64,000 bases of DNA from CAVYGN01 sp964413265 (GTDB taxonomy: Bacteria > Spirochaetota > Brevinematia > Brevinematales > JAOACQ01). Numbering within the stretch: position 1 is the stretch's first letter; each line of letters begins with the position of its first letter. This document shows, one piece after another, positions 26,098-34,978 of this stretch. The notes beneath the pieces are model-generated. The model was not told where the DNA came from and ran no database searches. It saw only the letters and a program-made list of their open reading frames with translations. The position numbers and the translations under genes are program-made. The stretch is taken from contig CAYPRX010000013.1 of NCBI GenBank assembly GCA_964413265.1, positions 107,095 to 171,094 on the forward strand, in the 5' to 3' direction.

Positions 26098-27358
26098 TAA
26101 AATCCTGCTTGTTGGAGCGATTATTTTCGGATTATTTGTTACCTCTCTGATTTTCAGAAATGGGGACTTAATGTGGATGGCAATAATTTTTATAGTTTAT
26201 ATGGGAACTGGAATAGCTCTCTCCCCAACAGAAAAAGATATCTGCTTGCAGACAAGGCGTTATGTGAAGAAAACCGGGAAAAGTGGCGCTTTTTTTGTTG
26301 AGATGACCTTGGAGATTTGTAACAAAGGAAGGAAGGGAATTTGTCTGAGACTCTCCGATCCACTCCTGGAAGGAATGAAAATCATTGACGGCAGTCTGAA
26401 AATGTGCGTATATCTAAGGCCGGGTAAAAAGGCTGAATTGAACTATACTTTCAACGCGGTCCGGGGAAGGTTTGCCTGGCATAAATCTTTGATTATGGCA
26501 GGCGATCCTTTCGGACTGGCAGAATCAGGTGTAGAATTAAACGACATGATAGAGATATTTATCCAGCCACAGTTTAAGAAATTCAAACCGGTTTTTTTTC
26601 GCCCATGGAAGACTCTTTCTTCTATAGGTTTGGTTCCGTCTAGAGCGGGCGGATTCGGAACTGATTTCTGGGGTATAAGGGATTACCATCCGGGCGATCC
26701 TTTAAAACTGCTTGACTGGCGTCTGGCGGCGCGTCATCCTCATAAATATTATATAAAAGAATTTGTTCAGGAAAAAACAGCTGAAATTGCTATCTTACTC
26801 GACGGGCGTGAAAAAATGAATCTTGTTATAAACAAAGAGAGCATCTATGATATTGAAGTAAAGGCAGCGGCGTCCCTTGCTGAGATGTTCATAAGGCAGG
26901 GGCATCGTGTAAGCCTTTTTGCAATAGGAGAAATTCTGAGGTATGTACTGCCGGCTTATGGAAAAATACAGTTAAACCGTATACTGAATTGCCTGTCCGG
27001 GGTCCGGTCAGGAAGCGGTTCGCTAGAAAATATCCCTGTAGAACATATCTCGAATAAATCTATTATAATGGTCCTGAGTCCTGTTGACTTTAATGACATA
27101 TATTTTTACAAACGATTAAAATCAAATGGATTTGATGTAATACTGATCAGTCCGGATGTTTATGATTTTTCGGAGATAGATAACGGAAATGATAAAATTG
27201 GCGATTTGGCATTTCGTGCCTCCTGTCTGGAGCGCAGGATCAATTTAAACCTTATTTCCCGGTTATCGGTATCGGTAGTCGACTGGCATGTAAAAGAGCC
27301 TTTACCTCCTCTTATACAAAAAACCTTTATCCGTAACCAGAGATTAAGAAGAATATGA
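26090..27358 (+). CDS. DUF58 domain protein
   Basis: A 422-residue membrane-anchored protein. Two hydrophobic segments at residues about 5-50 precede a beta-rich region and the DUF58 signature (DFWGIRDYHPGDPLKLLDW, then KEFVQEKTAEIAILLDGR), which leads into a VWA-like fold. DUF58 proteins pair with MoxR ATPases in envelope-maintenance systems. ATG 26090 overlaps the moxR stop (ATGAGTAG). The frame upstream of it lies inside moxR. Confidence 0.92.
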   Translation: MSSKILLVGAIIFGLFVTSLIFRNGDLMWMAIIFIVYMGTGIALSPTEKDICLQTRRYVKKTGKSGAFFVEMTLEICNKGRKGICLRLSDPLLEGMKIIDGSLKMCVYLRPGKKAELNYTFNAVRGRFAWHKSLIMAGDPFGLAESGVELNDMIEIFIQPQFKKFKPVFFRPWKTLSSIGLVPSRAGGFGTDFWGIRDYHPGDPLKLLDWRLAARHPHKYYIKEFVQEKTAEIAILLDGREKMNLVINKESIYDIEVKAAASLAEMFIRQGHRVSLFAIGEILRYVLPAYGKIQLNRILNCLSGVRSGSGSLENIPVEHISNKSIIMVLSPVDFNDIYFYKRLKSNGFDVILISPDVYDFSEIDNGNDKIGDLAFRASCLERRINLNLISRLSVSVVDWHVKEPLPPLIQKTFIRNQRLRRI

Positions 27359-27365
27359 GGAACGA

Positions 27366-27854
27366 ATGAATTTCAGTAAAATATTGTTTTATATCTGCCT
27401 CTCACTTTCAACAGTGCTGTCTATTATGGGATATAGCCGTTCTTCTTTATGGCAGGGGGGGGTCATATCACTGATCATTACAGCAGGGTGGCTCTTAGCC
27501 GGAGCAAAATTTGCCTCTGCCTGCCTGACCGGCTCCGTTTGTTTAGCAGCAGCCGGCATTCTTCTGAAGGCTCCGCCTATGTTTATGTTTTTATATGTAA
27601 GTTTATCTCTGGCTTCCTGGGATATTACTATGATGGAATTATCCATAGGCAGTAATACTAAAGAAAAAAAAGTTGATCTTTACAGGTATATCAGGTATCT
27701 GGTCCTCACTATGGTTCTTTGCATGGGATTATCTGCGGTCATTATCGGGAGGCATCTGAGTTTGAAAATCCCCTTCCTAGCCATGGTCATACTCGTTGTT
27801 CTTTTTATAGCAGGTTTTGACCGTATAATATATTATTTAAGGAAAAAGTTGTAG
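27366..27854 (+). CDS. Small membrane protein closing the MoxR operon
   Basis: A 162-residue protein with about five transmembrane segments (residues 5-22, 32-50, 52-70, 100-124 and 128-152) and a short charged loop. Family not recognised. It begins 7 bases after the DUF58 stop. It occupies the place where the membrane part of a TgpA/DUF3488 protein is often found in related operons, but no sequence motif proves homology. Confidence 0.75.
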   Translation: MNFSKILFYICLSLSTVLSIMGYSRSSLWQGGVISLIITAGWLLAGAKFASACLTGSVCLAAAGILLKAPPMFMFLYVSLSLASWDITMMELSIGSNTKEKKVDLYRYIRYLVLTMVLCMGLSAVIIGRHLSLKIPFLAMVILVVLFIAGFDRIIYYLRKKL

Positions 27855-27864
27855 TATATTGATC

Positions 27865-28836
27865 CTACCTGACCTGAATTACAACGCCTGAAGCGTTTAC
27901 AAGGCCCTCAGTGGACACCGAAACTGGTTTATTATACGGAATTGATGATATTCCCTTCTTTAACATCACATGCAGATAGTAAAACCCGGGCTTATCAAAT
28001 TTAAGGGGTATTTTGAACCTTTGCGAATCACTGTCGAAATCTATGTTCCATGGCCATAACTGCCTGTAGACATTGGAGGTGTAATCAGGATATGTGCTGA
28101 TGGCGCTGATTTCTGAAGGCGACATTTTGCGGGGAAAATTTTCAAAGAAGACAATAACCGCAAAAACACCCGCGTCTTTTGCGTTGACCCTTCCTGAAAT
28201 TAAAAACTTATTGTCTGTTCCGCAGGTCAATGGGAAATCATCCCATTCTATATAGCGGTCTATATATTCCTCATAGTAACGAATCTGATTTGTTCCGCCT
28301 ATATTTGTACAAAAATATCCGATGCCCACATAATTATGATAGACATTAATGACATTTTCATAATGACCGCCTCCAGGTCCTTCTGACATAAACTCTTTAA
28401 GGCCTGTTTTCATATAATCCAGCGCCCTGTCAGTGTCTTCCATTACCGGGGCTGCCATGCCTATTTCATATTGACCGCTTGCGTTTTCAGATACATGGTC
28501 TTTCCCTCCGGCCAGTGAATATCTGATGTACGGTTTAAAACCGTTCATGTCCCAGTGGCCCATATAACCGTTTACAGCCGCGTTATAGCACTGCATATTA
28601 GCTACCCTGCTGGCCAGTATATCAAATTTTACAGGCCTTTTATTAAGGTGGGACCTGTAAAAGTTAATGTTTTCAACCTCTTTCAGCTTGGCATTGATCA
28701 TTTCCGGGGAGTCCTTGAACTGTTCAAGAGTTTTTAAATCCTCATTCTGCTTTAAATAATAGGCTGAATCATTTTCTTCAGCCTGCAAACTCAGGCACAT
28801 CATCATGAATATGGAAAAATAGAATATAATCTTCAT
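27865..28836 (-). CDS. CAP-domain (SCP/PR1-like) secreted protein
   Basis: A 323-residue exported protein. A signal peptide (about residues 1-19, ending SLQA) is followed by a CAP domain with its typical blocks: LASRVANMQCYNAAVNGYMG, SENAS, GGHYENVINVYHNYVGIGYF. A C-terminal beta-rich extension of about 130 residues follows. Its function is unknown; CAP proteins are extracellular or periplasmic. ATG 28836 is one base after the end of tRNA-Arg on the same strand, and no ribosome-binding site can fit between them. The protein is convergent with the MoxR operon (10-base gap). Confidence 0.88.
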   Translation of the reverse strand: MKIIFYFSIFMMMCLSLQAEENDSAYYLKQNEDLKTLEQFKDSPEMINAKLKEVENINFYRSHLNKRPVKFDILASRVANMQCYNAAVNGYMGHWDMNGFKPYIRYSLAGGKDHVSENASGQYEIGMAAPVMEDTDRALDYMKTGLKEFMSEGPGGGHYENVINVYHNYVGIGYFCTNIGGTNQIRYYEEYIDRYIEWDDFPLTCGTDNKFLISGRVNAKDAGVFAVIVFFENFPRKMSPSEISAISTYPDYTSNVYRQLWPWNIDFDSDSQRFKIPLKFDKPGFYYLHVMLKKGISSIPYNKPVSVSTEGLVNASGVVIQVR

Positions 28837-28837
28837 T

Positions 28838-28911
28838 TGCGCCCAGGAGGAGTTGAACCTCCGGCCCCCAGATCCGCAATCTGATGCTCTATCCAACTGA
28901 GCTATGAGCGC
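28838..28911 (-). tRNA. tRNA-Arg (anticodon GCG)
   Basis: A full cloverleaf on the minus strand: acceptor GCGCTCA pairing with TGGGCGC (one G-T pair), D-arm AGCTCAGTTGGATAGAGC, anticodon stem TCAGA/TCTGG with loop TTGCGGA, and T-arm GGAGGTTCAACTCCTCC. The anticodon is GCG, reading CGC/CGU. CCA is not encoded. The CAP gene begins one base after its 3' end. Confidence 0.93.
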
Positions 28912-28961
28912 GTAATAATATTATATTTTATAATAACTTCAGGATGAAGTCTATTAAATAC

Positions 28962-29627
28962 TCAGGCAAATTTATTTTGCGCATTAATTACCACTTCGCC
29001 ATGACCGCAGCAAACGATAGCAGGTTCAAGCAAAGCCTGTTTCTTGAAGGATTCGGCAGCGCTGTGTGCGTCCCAGGTAAATACAGGATTGGAAGAATAA
29101 AGCTTATCATCTATCGATATTATGGAATCACCTGCAAATAAAACTTTTAACGATTTTAAGTAATAGGAGAAATGTCCCGGTGTGTGGCCTATTGTATCCA
29201 CAGCCTGAAGTCCGCCGAGGACAGGTATCTCATCTCCATCCTTAAGACATTTATCAACCTCAGCCGGCTTAATTTTAAAGAACTTTGACATAATGGATAC
29301 TATGAATTTCCTTAAACCCTTGAATTCCACCATTCTGGTAGGCTGTCCGAGCTTAATTCCCTCAGCCTCAATTTCGGAGGAATAAACAATTGCTCCGCTT
29401 AAATGTTTAAGATGAGCAAGGGCTCCGATGTGATCAGCATCGCAGTGAGTAATAATTATTCTTTTTAAGTCTTTAATCGATCTACCTATGTTTTTAATAT
29501 AGTTAGTGATTTTTTTCCCACTCAGAGGGATGCCACAGTCAATAAGAGTAAGATAATCAGATTCTTCGATCAGATAGGAGTTTACAAACCCGAGTTTAAT
29601 GACGTGAATGCCGGGAATAATGATCAT
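28962..29627 (-). CDS. Metallo-beta-lactamase-fold hydrolase
   Basis: A 221-residue hydrolase. It has the metal motif THCDADHIG (H-x-D-x-DH form), the second-metal His in HTPGHFSYYL, and Asp in LFAGDSI. The N-terminus IPGIHVIKLGFVNSYLIEE is typical of glyoxalase-II-like proteins that act on thioesters or small metabolites. ATG 29627 was chosen because GAGGGTGG lies 8 bases upstream; in-frame codons further upstream have no site. It precedes tRNA-Arg on the same strand and may be cotranscribed with it. Confidence 0.88.
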   Translation of the reverse strand: MIIIPGIHVIKLGFVNSYLIEESDYLTLIDCGIPLSGKKITNYIKNIGRSIKDLKRIIITHCDADHIGALAHLKHLSGAIVYSSEIEAEGIKLGQPTRMVEFKGLRKFIVSIMSKFFKIKPAEVDKCLKDGDEIPVLGGLQAVDTIGHTPGHFSYYLKSLKVLFAGDSIISIDDKLYSSNPVFTWDAHSAAESFKKQALLEPAIVCCGHGEVVINAQNKFA

Positions 29628-29668
29628 AATAGCCACCCTCTCTGAAACTAAAATAGTATAGAACAATT

Positions 29669-29697
29669 TTGACAAATCATCGATTTCTGCTTAGAAT
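29669..29697 (+). promoter_or_regulatory. Promoter for tRNA-Tyr
   Basis: TTGACA (29669-29674), 17-base spacer and TAGAAT (29692-29697), 32 bases before the first tRNA base. Confidence 0.65.
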
Positions 29698-29728
29698 ATT
29701 TCTTCTATATTTTAAGCCGTGTAAAATC

Positions 29729-29811
29729 GGTCGGGTACCCGAGTGGCCAAAGGGGGCAGACTGTAAATCTGCTGGCATTCGCCTTCGGTGGTTCAAATCC
29801 ACCCCCGACCA
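29729..29811 (+). tRNA. tRNA-Tyr (anticodon GTA)
   Basis: A class II tRNA of 83 bases. The acceptor stem is GGTCGGG/CCCGACC, the anticodon stem-loop is GCAGA-CTGTAAA-TCTGC with anticodon GTA, the long variable arm is TGGCATTCGCCTTCG, and the T-arm is GGTGGTTCAAATCCACC. CCA is not encoded. Confidence 0.96.
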
Positions 29812-29826
29812 AATCCACAAAAGCCT

Positions 29827-30825
29827 TTATTGCTTATTTATTGAAAAAGGAAATAAAAGCTTCTGATTTTCCTCGTCAAACATATTCTCCAAGGTAATTA
29901 GACTTGAACCGGTGTCTATTAAAGAACTTATTTTTTTCCCCTTTAAATAATCAATCGAAGTTTTAACAGCTATATATCCCATATTAAACGGCTTCTGAAC
30001 GACAAGGGCCTTTATTGCGCCGTTCTGAAGGTCATCTATTTCTTCTATATTGCTGTCAAACCCTACCAGGTATACCTTTTTTTCCACTCCAAGCTTTTTT
30101 AATGCGCGGGAAGCCCCTATAGTTGTTGTCTCGTTTAGCGCGACAATCCCGCGGAGATCAGGCCTTGTTTTAAGAAGATTTAAAGTGATAAAATAGGCCC
30201 TGTCTATAAAGTTATCCGTGTTGAATACATCTGTAACCTGAACTTTACCTATTTTTCCTATGGCGTTCCTTACGCCTTTTTCCCTGTCTATGGCAGATGT
30301 TGTATCCTTAATATGGCTTAAAATTACTACCGAATCACCTGTTGAAAGCAGTTCTGAAATTTTATAACCGGCTTTTTCTCCGGCTTTCACATTGTCGGTC
30401 GCAATAAAACTTGCCGGAATTGAGGAATTAATTCCTGAATCCATGGTGATAAGAGGAACCCCCATTGAGTGAAGTTTTTTGACGGCAGGAACTAGTTTAT
30501 CATAGTCACAGGCAGCAAGGATAACCAGGGAAGGTCTGTGAAACGCATAATATTCGATTGACCTGATCTGATTGCTTATGTCTATTTCATATATGGGCCC
30601 GGAAATCGTAAGATTAATCCCGTATTCTTCCTTTGCCGTACGGGCTCCGTCTATCGCAACCTGCCAGTATGTAAAATTTGTGTCTATAGATTTAACCAGA
30701 AAAACTATATTAATTTCCTGGCTGGCTAAAGCATTTTTTTTCAGGAAAGAGAATGAAAAAAATACAATTATTGTTAATGCCATTAAAACAGCAAAAATAT
30801 AAAAATATTTTCTCTCAGGCTGCAT
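29827..30825 (-). CDS. Sugar-type periplasmic-binding protein, membrane-anchored
   Basis: A 332-residue protein of the Peripla_BP_4/RbsB type. Residues about 6-28 form an uncleaved-looking N-terminal hydrophobic segment. The ligand-binding fold is clear (IVFLVKSIDTNFTYWQVAIDGA, LVILAACDYDKL, LITMDSGINSS, VALNETTTIGASRAL, LVGFDSNIEEI). It would bind a sugar or small signal molecule in the periplasm. No ABC permease or ATPase is adjacent, so it may be an orphan sensor or work with a transporter elsewhere. ATG 30825 was preferred since AGAGAGG lies 6 bases upstream; two ATGs lie further upstream. Confidence 0.88.
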   Translation of the reverse strand: MQPERKYFYIFAVLMALTIIVFFSFSFLKKNALASQEINIVFLVKSIDTNFTYWQVAIDGARTAKEEYGINLTISGPIYEIDISNQIRSIEYYAFHRPSLVILAACDYDKLVPAVKKLHSMGVPLITMDSGINSSIPASFIATDNVKAGEKAGYKISELLSTGDSVVILSHIKDTTSAIDREKGVRNAIGKIGKVQVTDVFNTDNFIDRAYFITLNLLKTRPDLRGIVALNETTTIGASRALKKLGVEKKVYLVGFDSNIEEIDDLQNGAIKALVVQKPFNMGYIAVKTSIDYLKGKKISSLIDTGSSLITLENMFDEENQKLLFPFSINKQ

Positions 30826-31039
30826 TTTCATCCTCTCTGTCATGCATAATCTTTAATTATCCATGCTAGAATAAAAATAAATATTTTACAAAATTATATT
30901 ATAGAATGAATTGAATCCTTTTATAATGGGAATTATTTCACCTTTTTTGGGACAATTTTCTATATTCTATTAATAAAGATAATATAAAATGTTATAAAAA
31001 AGCATGATCAGGATTTTTTTCAAAATGAGGAGGCAAAAA

Positions 31040-32317
31040 ATGAATGATGGTTTGTTGTTCAAAAGAATTAAAGACATCGGGAATAGGGATGCTTCTCTGA
31101 TAAAAAACAGTAAAATCAAGGTAATAATTACCGACAAGGCGGGGATGGTTCCAGAACTGAGCGCGGCAAAAGACAATTTCTGGATAAATGCACACTGGCT
31201 TCCGCATTTCAGGGGAAACACCGGAAAAAGGTACCAATATCCGGCCGATAGTTCATTCTGGCCTGTAGAATTATTGTATGAAATTGCCGGTAATTTCCCA
31301 TGTCTTCCGAATTTCGGTCCGCCCTGCACTACCGAACTTGGAAACATGCCAGCTCATGGGCACACTGCACATGAAATCTGGAAAAATATTTCAGGAGGTG
31401 TACTTGATAACTCTGCATATTCCATCTCAGAATTGAAAGGAGATTTACTGTGCAATCTTGAATACATAAAATATGATATAGTTTTGTCAGAAGAACCGGT
31501 TCATTATACCGTTATTGATGTAAAGAACAATAACAGCCAGGATCGGAAGATTAACGCCGCCTGGCACAATACCGTCGGTTCCCCTTTCCTTGAAAGCGGC
31601 TGTAAAATAGATATGTCATCAGTCAGGTTTGCAGTACCTCCAAATGGCAGTGAATTTGAAAACACAGGATGCCTTGAGATCGGGGCAGAATTCGAAAATA
31701 TTTCAAAAGCGCCCTTAAGAAAGGGAGGAACGGTGGATCTGCGAACTGTACCTTGCATGACTGGTTATACAGATCTGGTCGCCGGGGCTGTACCGAAAGA
31801 TGCCGTCCTTGGATGGATAAGTGTAGTAAATCCGCGATATAAGATGATTTATATGCCCTTTTTCAAGGGGCCGGCGGCTATAAGAGACAATGAAATTCCT
31901 CTTTATTTCAATATCCTGTGGATGCAGTACGGCGGCAGGAAATACGTGCCATGGGCAAATACGGAGGGGGGTACAGATCTTGAGTACTGCCTTGGGGTTG
32001 AAAACGCAACTGGAGCTTTTGCAAACGGATTATCATACTCTATTGAGAATAAAGAATTGATGGGGAACCCGACCACAATAATAATAAAAGCCGGAGATAC
32101 ACAGCGGCTATATTACGGAACTGTATATTCTCGCTTGGAGGGAGATGATTTTTGTGAAGGGATTAAAGAAATAAGAAAAGACGGACAGACATTGCTCGTT
32201 GAATCTAAATATGGAGACTTAATTAAAAAAATACCTGCCGATCCGGATTTTCTCAAAATAAAAAGTATAGTATCAAAAATTTCTATTAACACTGGAAAAA
32301 ATAAAGAAGGTATATAA
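31040..32317 (+). CDS. Aldose-epimerase-like (galactose mutarotase superfamily) protein
   Basis: A 425-residue protein without signal peptide. Segments such as GNMPAHGHTAHEIWK, AAWHNTVGSPFLE and NILWMQYGG fit the beta-sandwich carbohydrate-binding fold of aldose 1-epimerases and DUF4432-like relatives. Catalytic residues cannot be assigned with confidence. AGGAGG lies 6 bases before ATG 31040, which decides the start. It is convergent with add (6-base gap). Confidence 0.65.
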   Translation: MNDGLLFKRIKDIGNRDASLIKNSKIKVIITDKAGMVPELSAAKDNFWINAHWLPHFRGNTGKRYQYPADSSFWPVELLYEIAGNFPCLPNFGPPCTTELGNMPAHGHTAHEIWKNISGGVLDNSAYSISELKGDLLCNLEYIKYDIVLSEEPVHYTVIDVKNNNSQDRKINAAWHNTVGSPFLESGCKIDMSSVRFAVPPNGSEFENTGCLEIGAEFENISKAPLRKGGTVDLRTVPCMTGYTDLVAGAVPKDAVLGWISVVNPRYKMIYMPFFKGPAAIRDNEIPLYFNILWMQYGGRKYVPWANTEGGTDLEYCLGVENATGAFANGLSYSIENKELMGNPTTIIIKAGDTQRLYYGTVYSRLEGDDFCEGIKEIRKDGQTLLVESKYGDLIKKIPADPDFLKIKSIVSKISINTGKNKEGI

Positions 32318-32323
32318 GGCAAG

Positions 32324-33352
32324 TTAAAATGCCGAAATAGTTTTCCATTTCTCTTCAACGGAATTTATATATCTTACCTTTTCTGATTCAGGCATAAAGC
32401 ATGCATTATAGCCGTTTATTATAATCTTTTTGATTTCTTCAAGAGAAAAATTCAGCCTGCTGTAAAGGTTCCAGTATTCGTCTATTGTATTGACATGGAA
32501 AAATGTCGGATCGTCAGTATTGATGGTGATGAATACTCCCTTGTCGAACAACTCCCTTACGGGGTGGTTTTCGATTTTCTTGACGATTTTTTTAGTGAAT
32601 AAGTTGCTTGTTATGCAGATCTCTAGGGGTATTTTATGATCCCTCAGATATTCAATGACTTTTTCATCCTTAACCGCCGTTATGCCATGTCCAATTCTTT
32701 CGGCATGGAGAATAAGCAGTGAGTCCCATATGGATTCAGGGCCTTCATCCTCGCCGGCATGGGCCACAGTGTGCAGGCCCAAATTCCTGGCATCCTCAAA
32801 TATTTTTTTGAAATTTTTTGCAGGGCCTTTAAGTTCATCTCCTCCGAGGCCAATGCCAATTATGTAACTGTTATTTAATGAAGCTACATGGGCCAGGTTG
32901 TTTGCAGCGTTATCAACACCGAATGTGCGCGATATATCAATTATGATCCTGATCGTAATTCCCCGCAACAGATTGATCTCATCTATTTTCCTTGTAATTA
33001 CCGACATGATTTCATCAAATTTCATACCTTTCTTAAGGAACATAGAGGGCGCAAAGAATAATTCGCAGTAAACGATATTATTTGTCGAAAGGTAATTAGC
33101 TGCATCGTCAAAGAGTTTTTCAAAATCTTCCGGTTTTTCAAAGAGATTCTGTATGGCGAGGAAAGAACGGATAAAATCCTTTAAATTTTTGTAAGAAAAG
33201 AGTTTGTTGAGATTCCAGGCTCCCATCCCCGATTTTCCATTTCTGGTGATGAATTTATTCACTGTGTCAATGCTGATCATTCCTTCAGTGTGGAGATGGA
33301 TTTCTGATTTTGGTATCGATTTTAAAAATGTGTAAAACCCCTCTTTTGTCAT
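32324..33352 (-). CDS. add: Adenosine deaminase
   Basis: A 342-residue zinc enzyme converting adenosine to inosine. It shows the zinc motif EIHLHTEG near the N-terminus, HAGEDEGPESIWDSL, the active-site RIGHGI and the terminal TINTDDP. These agree with adenosine/adenine deaminases. The HTEG replaces the more usual HLDG, so adenine or a related purine cannot be excluded as substrate. It is downstream of trmB on the same strand. Confidence 0.9.
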   Translation of the reverse strand: MTKEGFYTFLKSIPKSEIHLHTEGMISIDTVNKFITRNGKSGMGAWNLNKLFSYKNLKDFIRSFLAIQNLFEKPEDFEKLFDDAANYLSTNNIVYCELFFAPSMFLKKGMKFDEIMSVITRKIDEINLLRGITIRIIIDISRTFGVDNAANNLAHVASLNNSYIIGIGLGGDELKGPAKNFKKIFEDARNLGLHTVAHAGEDEGPESIWDSLLILHAERIGHGITAVKDEKVIEYLRDHKIPLEICITSNLFTKKIVKKIENHPVRELFDKGVFITINTDDPTFFHVNTIDEYWNLYSRLNFSLEEIKKIIINGYNACFMPESEKVRYINSVEEKWKTISAF

Positions 33353-33451
33353 AAGTGGTTCTCCCGTAAAGATGATATTAGTTTCCGTTCCAGTATCATG
33401 TATATAATAATCGGAAAATATTGTTATGAAATAAAATAGATATTTTCTTAC

Positions 33452-34063
33452 TCATAACTTTTTAAAGGAAAGATAGTTGATGTCCCGTAATGGGCTCATT
33501 TTTCTGTAAAACAGGGTCGGGAAATTTTCAAATATATTTGATTCAATCAGGTTATTGTAATTATTTTCAATCATAGGGAAATCGTTCAAAAGTTTTGCGG
33601 CATTTTCAGCATATTCTTTGACGTCTGTGACAAAATTAAATGTACCGCCTTTTTTCAATATCCTGATCGATTGTATTAAAAATGATGGCTTAAATATCCT
33701 GTTTTTCCATTGTCTTGTCCGAAGCCATGGATCTGGAAAATTCACATGAATTTCATTGACAGAATTCTCAGGGAACAGCAGTTTAAGTGCCAGTTCCCCG
33801 TCGCTCTCAACAACACGGTATTGGCTGATGTTCCTTTTAGCCAGCCTTTCAGAGGTTTTATAAGCTCTTTTTCTTGATATCTCTATGCCGATAAAGAAAT
33901 ATTCTTTATCTGCAGCGGTCCTCTCTATTATGAAATCCCCGTGGCCGCAGCCCATGTCGATAATAGTATAACGGCCGTCTATACAGCTATAAAAATCGCT
34001 GACAGATTTTTCATTAAAAAGGCAAATCTCATTTCTTATAACAGGAAAGGTGTTTTTCTCCAC
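33452..34063 (-). CDS. trmB: tRNA (guanine-N7-)-methyltransferase
   Basis: A 203-residue SAM methyltransferase. Motif I is IDMGCGHGDFI, motif IV the TrmB-specific NFPDPWLRTRQWKNRIF, and FVTDVKEYAE lies near motif V/VI. TrmB makes m7G46 in tRNA variable loops. The sequence is close to the usual length. It follows gatC by 11 bases. Confidence 0.88.
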   Translation of the reverse strand: MEKNTFPVIRNEICLFNEKSVSDFYSCIDGRYTIIDMGCGHGDFIIERTAADKEYFFIGIEISRKRAYKTSERLAKRNISQYRVVESDGELALKLLFPENSVNEIHVNFPDPWLRTRQWKNRIFKPSFLIQSIRILKKGGTFNFVTDVKEYAENAAKLLNDFPMIENNYNNLIESNIFENFPTLFYRKMSPLRDINYLSFKKL

Positions 34064-34074
34064 TCAGAAGGGCC

Positions 34075-34368
34075 TTAATACTCGATGATTTTCGGAACCA
34101 CTATACTGCCCGACTCAAAACGAGGGGCTATTTTAGAAATATCCCCCACCGGCATCGAATCCTTAACGGCATCGTCCCTGACAGTGTTGCTTTTTTCGAC
34201 TGCGTGGGTCATCGGGGGAACTTTTTCAGTATCAAGTTCGCTTATTTTCTCAACAAAATCAACGATCCTGGAAAATTGCTCTAGAAAACTGTCTTTTTCT
34301 TCGCCGGTAAATTCCAATTTGGCAAGGAGTGATGTCTTCTCAACTTCATCCAGAGTGATTTCAGGCAT
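34075..34368 (-). CDS. gatC: Asp/Glu-tRNA amidotransferase subunit C
   Basis: A 97-residue protein matching GatC (VEKTSLLAKLEFTGEEKDSF, FSRIVDFVEKISELDTE, VPPMTHAVE, and the conserved terminal APRFESGSIVVPKI). It stabilises the GatA-GatB amidotransferase that makes Gln-tRNA or Asn-tRNA. gatA and gatB are not adjacent. ATG 34368 was chosen for length and for GTGGAG upstream. Confidence 0.92.
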   Translation of the reverse strand: MPEITLDEVEKTSLLAKLEFTGEEKDSFLEQFSRIVDFVEKISELDTEKVPPMTHAVEKSNTVRDDAVKDSMPVGDISKIAPRFESGSIVVPKIIEY

Positions 34369-34432
34369 AAATTTACTCCACAGCAGCCTTATTTTACAGG
34401 ACTGCCTGATTTTAGTCAAATAAAAAAGTCAA

Positions 34433-34978
34433 TCAGCTGTGGTACAATGTGCTTAAGGCCTGTTTCCGGGATTCGGCCGGTGAAACGATGATCTCCACAA
34501 GTTTAACCGCTGCATCGAGAGAAGTACCGACCCCCTGTGATGTTATTATATTGCCGTCAATAACAACACGGTCTTCCAGCCTTTCGCCAGCCAATATTTC
34601 AGTGCCTGGAAAGCATGTAAATTTTTTACCTTTCAAAATACCTGCCCTGTCCAGGACCATTGGAGCAGCACAAATAGCATATATTAATTTATTTTCCTTA
34701 TTGAATTCCCTGACGATAGTTAAAATCGCCTCGTTTTTAGCCAGACTGGAGGAGCCGGGACCGCCAGGGATAAGTATGCCTCTGTATTCCTTGACATCGA
34801 TATCAGAAGCTTGATTCAAAATCCTGTCCGTATTGATAGTCAGCCCGCTCCTTCCCCGGATGGAAGAAGACCCGACACCGTATATATCTACGGTTACTCC
34901 GGCCCTTCGGAGGAGGTCCACAGCTGTCACAGCCTCTGTTTCTTCGAAATTTTCTCCCATTATCATACAGTATTTCAT
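34433..34978 (-). CDS. DJ-1/PfpI family protein
   Basis: A 181-residue DJ-1-superfamily protein. The nucleophile elbow is AICAAPMVL with the reactive Cys, and FEETEAV supplies the partner Glu. Relatives act as glyoxalases, deglycases or redox chaperones; ThiJ/YajL is the closest style. It heads the DJ-1-gatC-trmB-add group on the minus strand. Confidence 0.9.
   Translation of the reverse strand: MKYCMIMGENFEETEAVTAVDLLRRAGVTVDIYGVGSSSIRGRSGLTINTDRILNQASDIDVKEYRGILIPGGPGSSSLAKNEAILTIVREFNKENKLIYAICAAPMVLDRAGILKGKKFTCFPGTEILAGERLEDRVVIDGNIITSQGVGTSLDAAVKLVEIIVSPAESRKQALSTLYHS

Noticed and set aside
29669..29866. 65-codon plus-strand frame over tRNA-Tyr
   Set aside because: It translates the tRNA gene itself.
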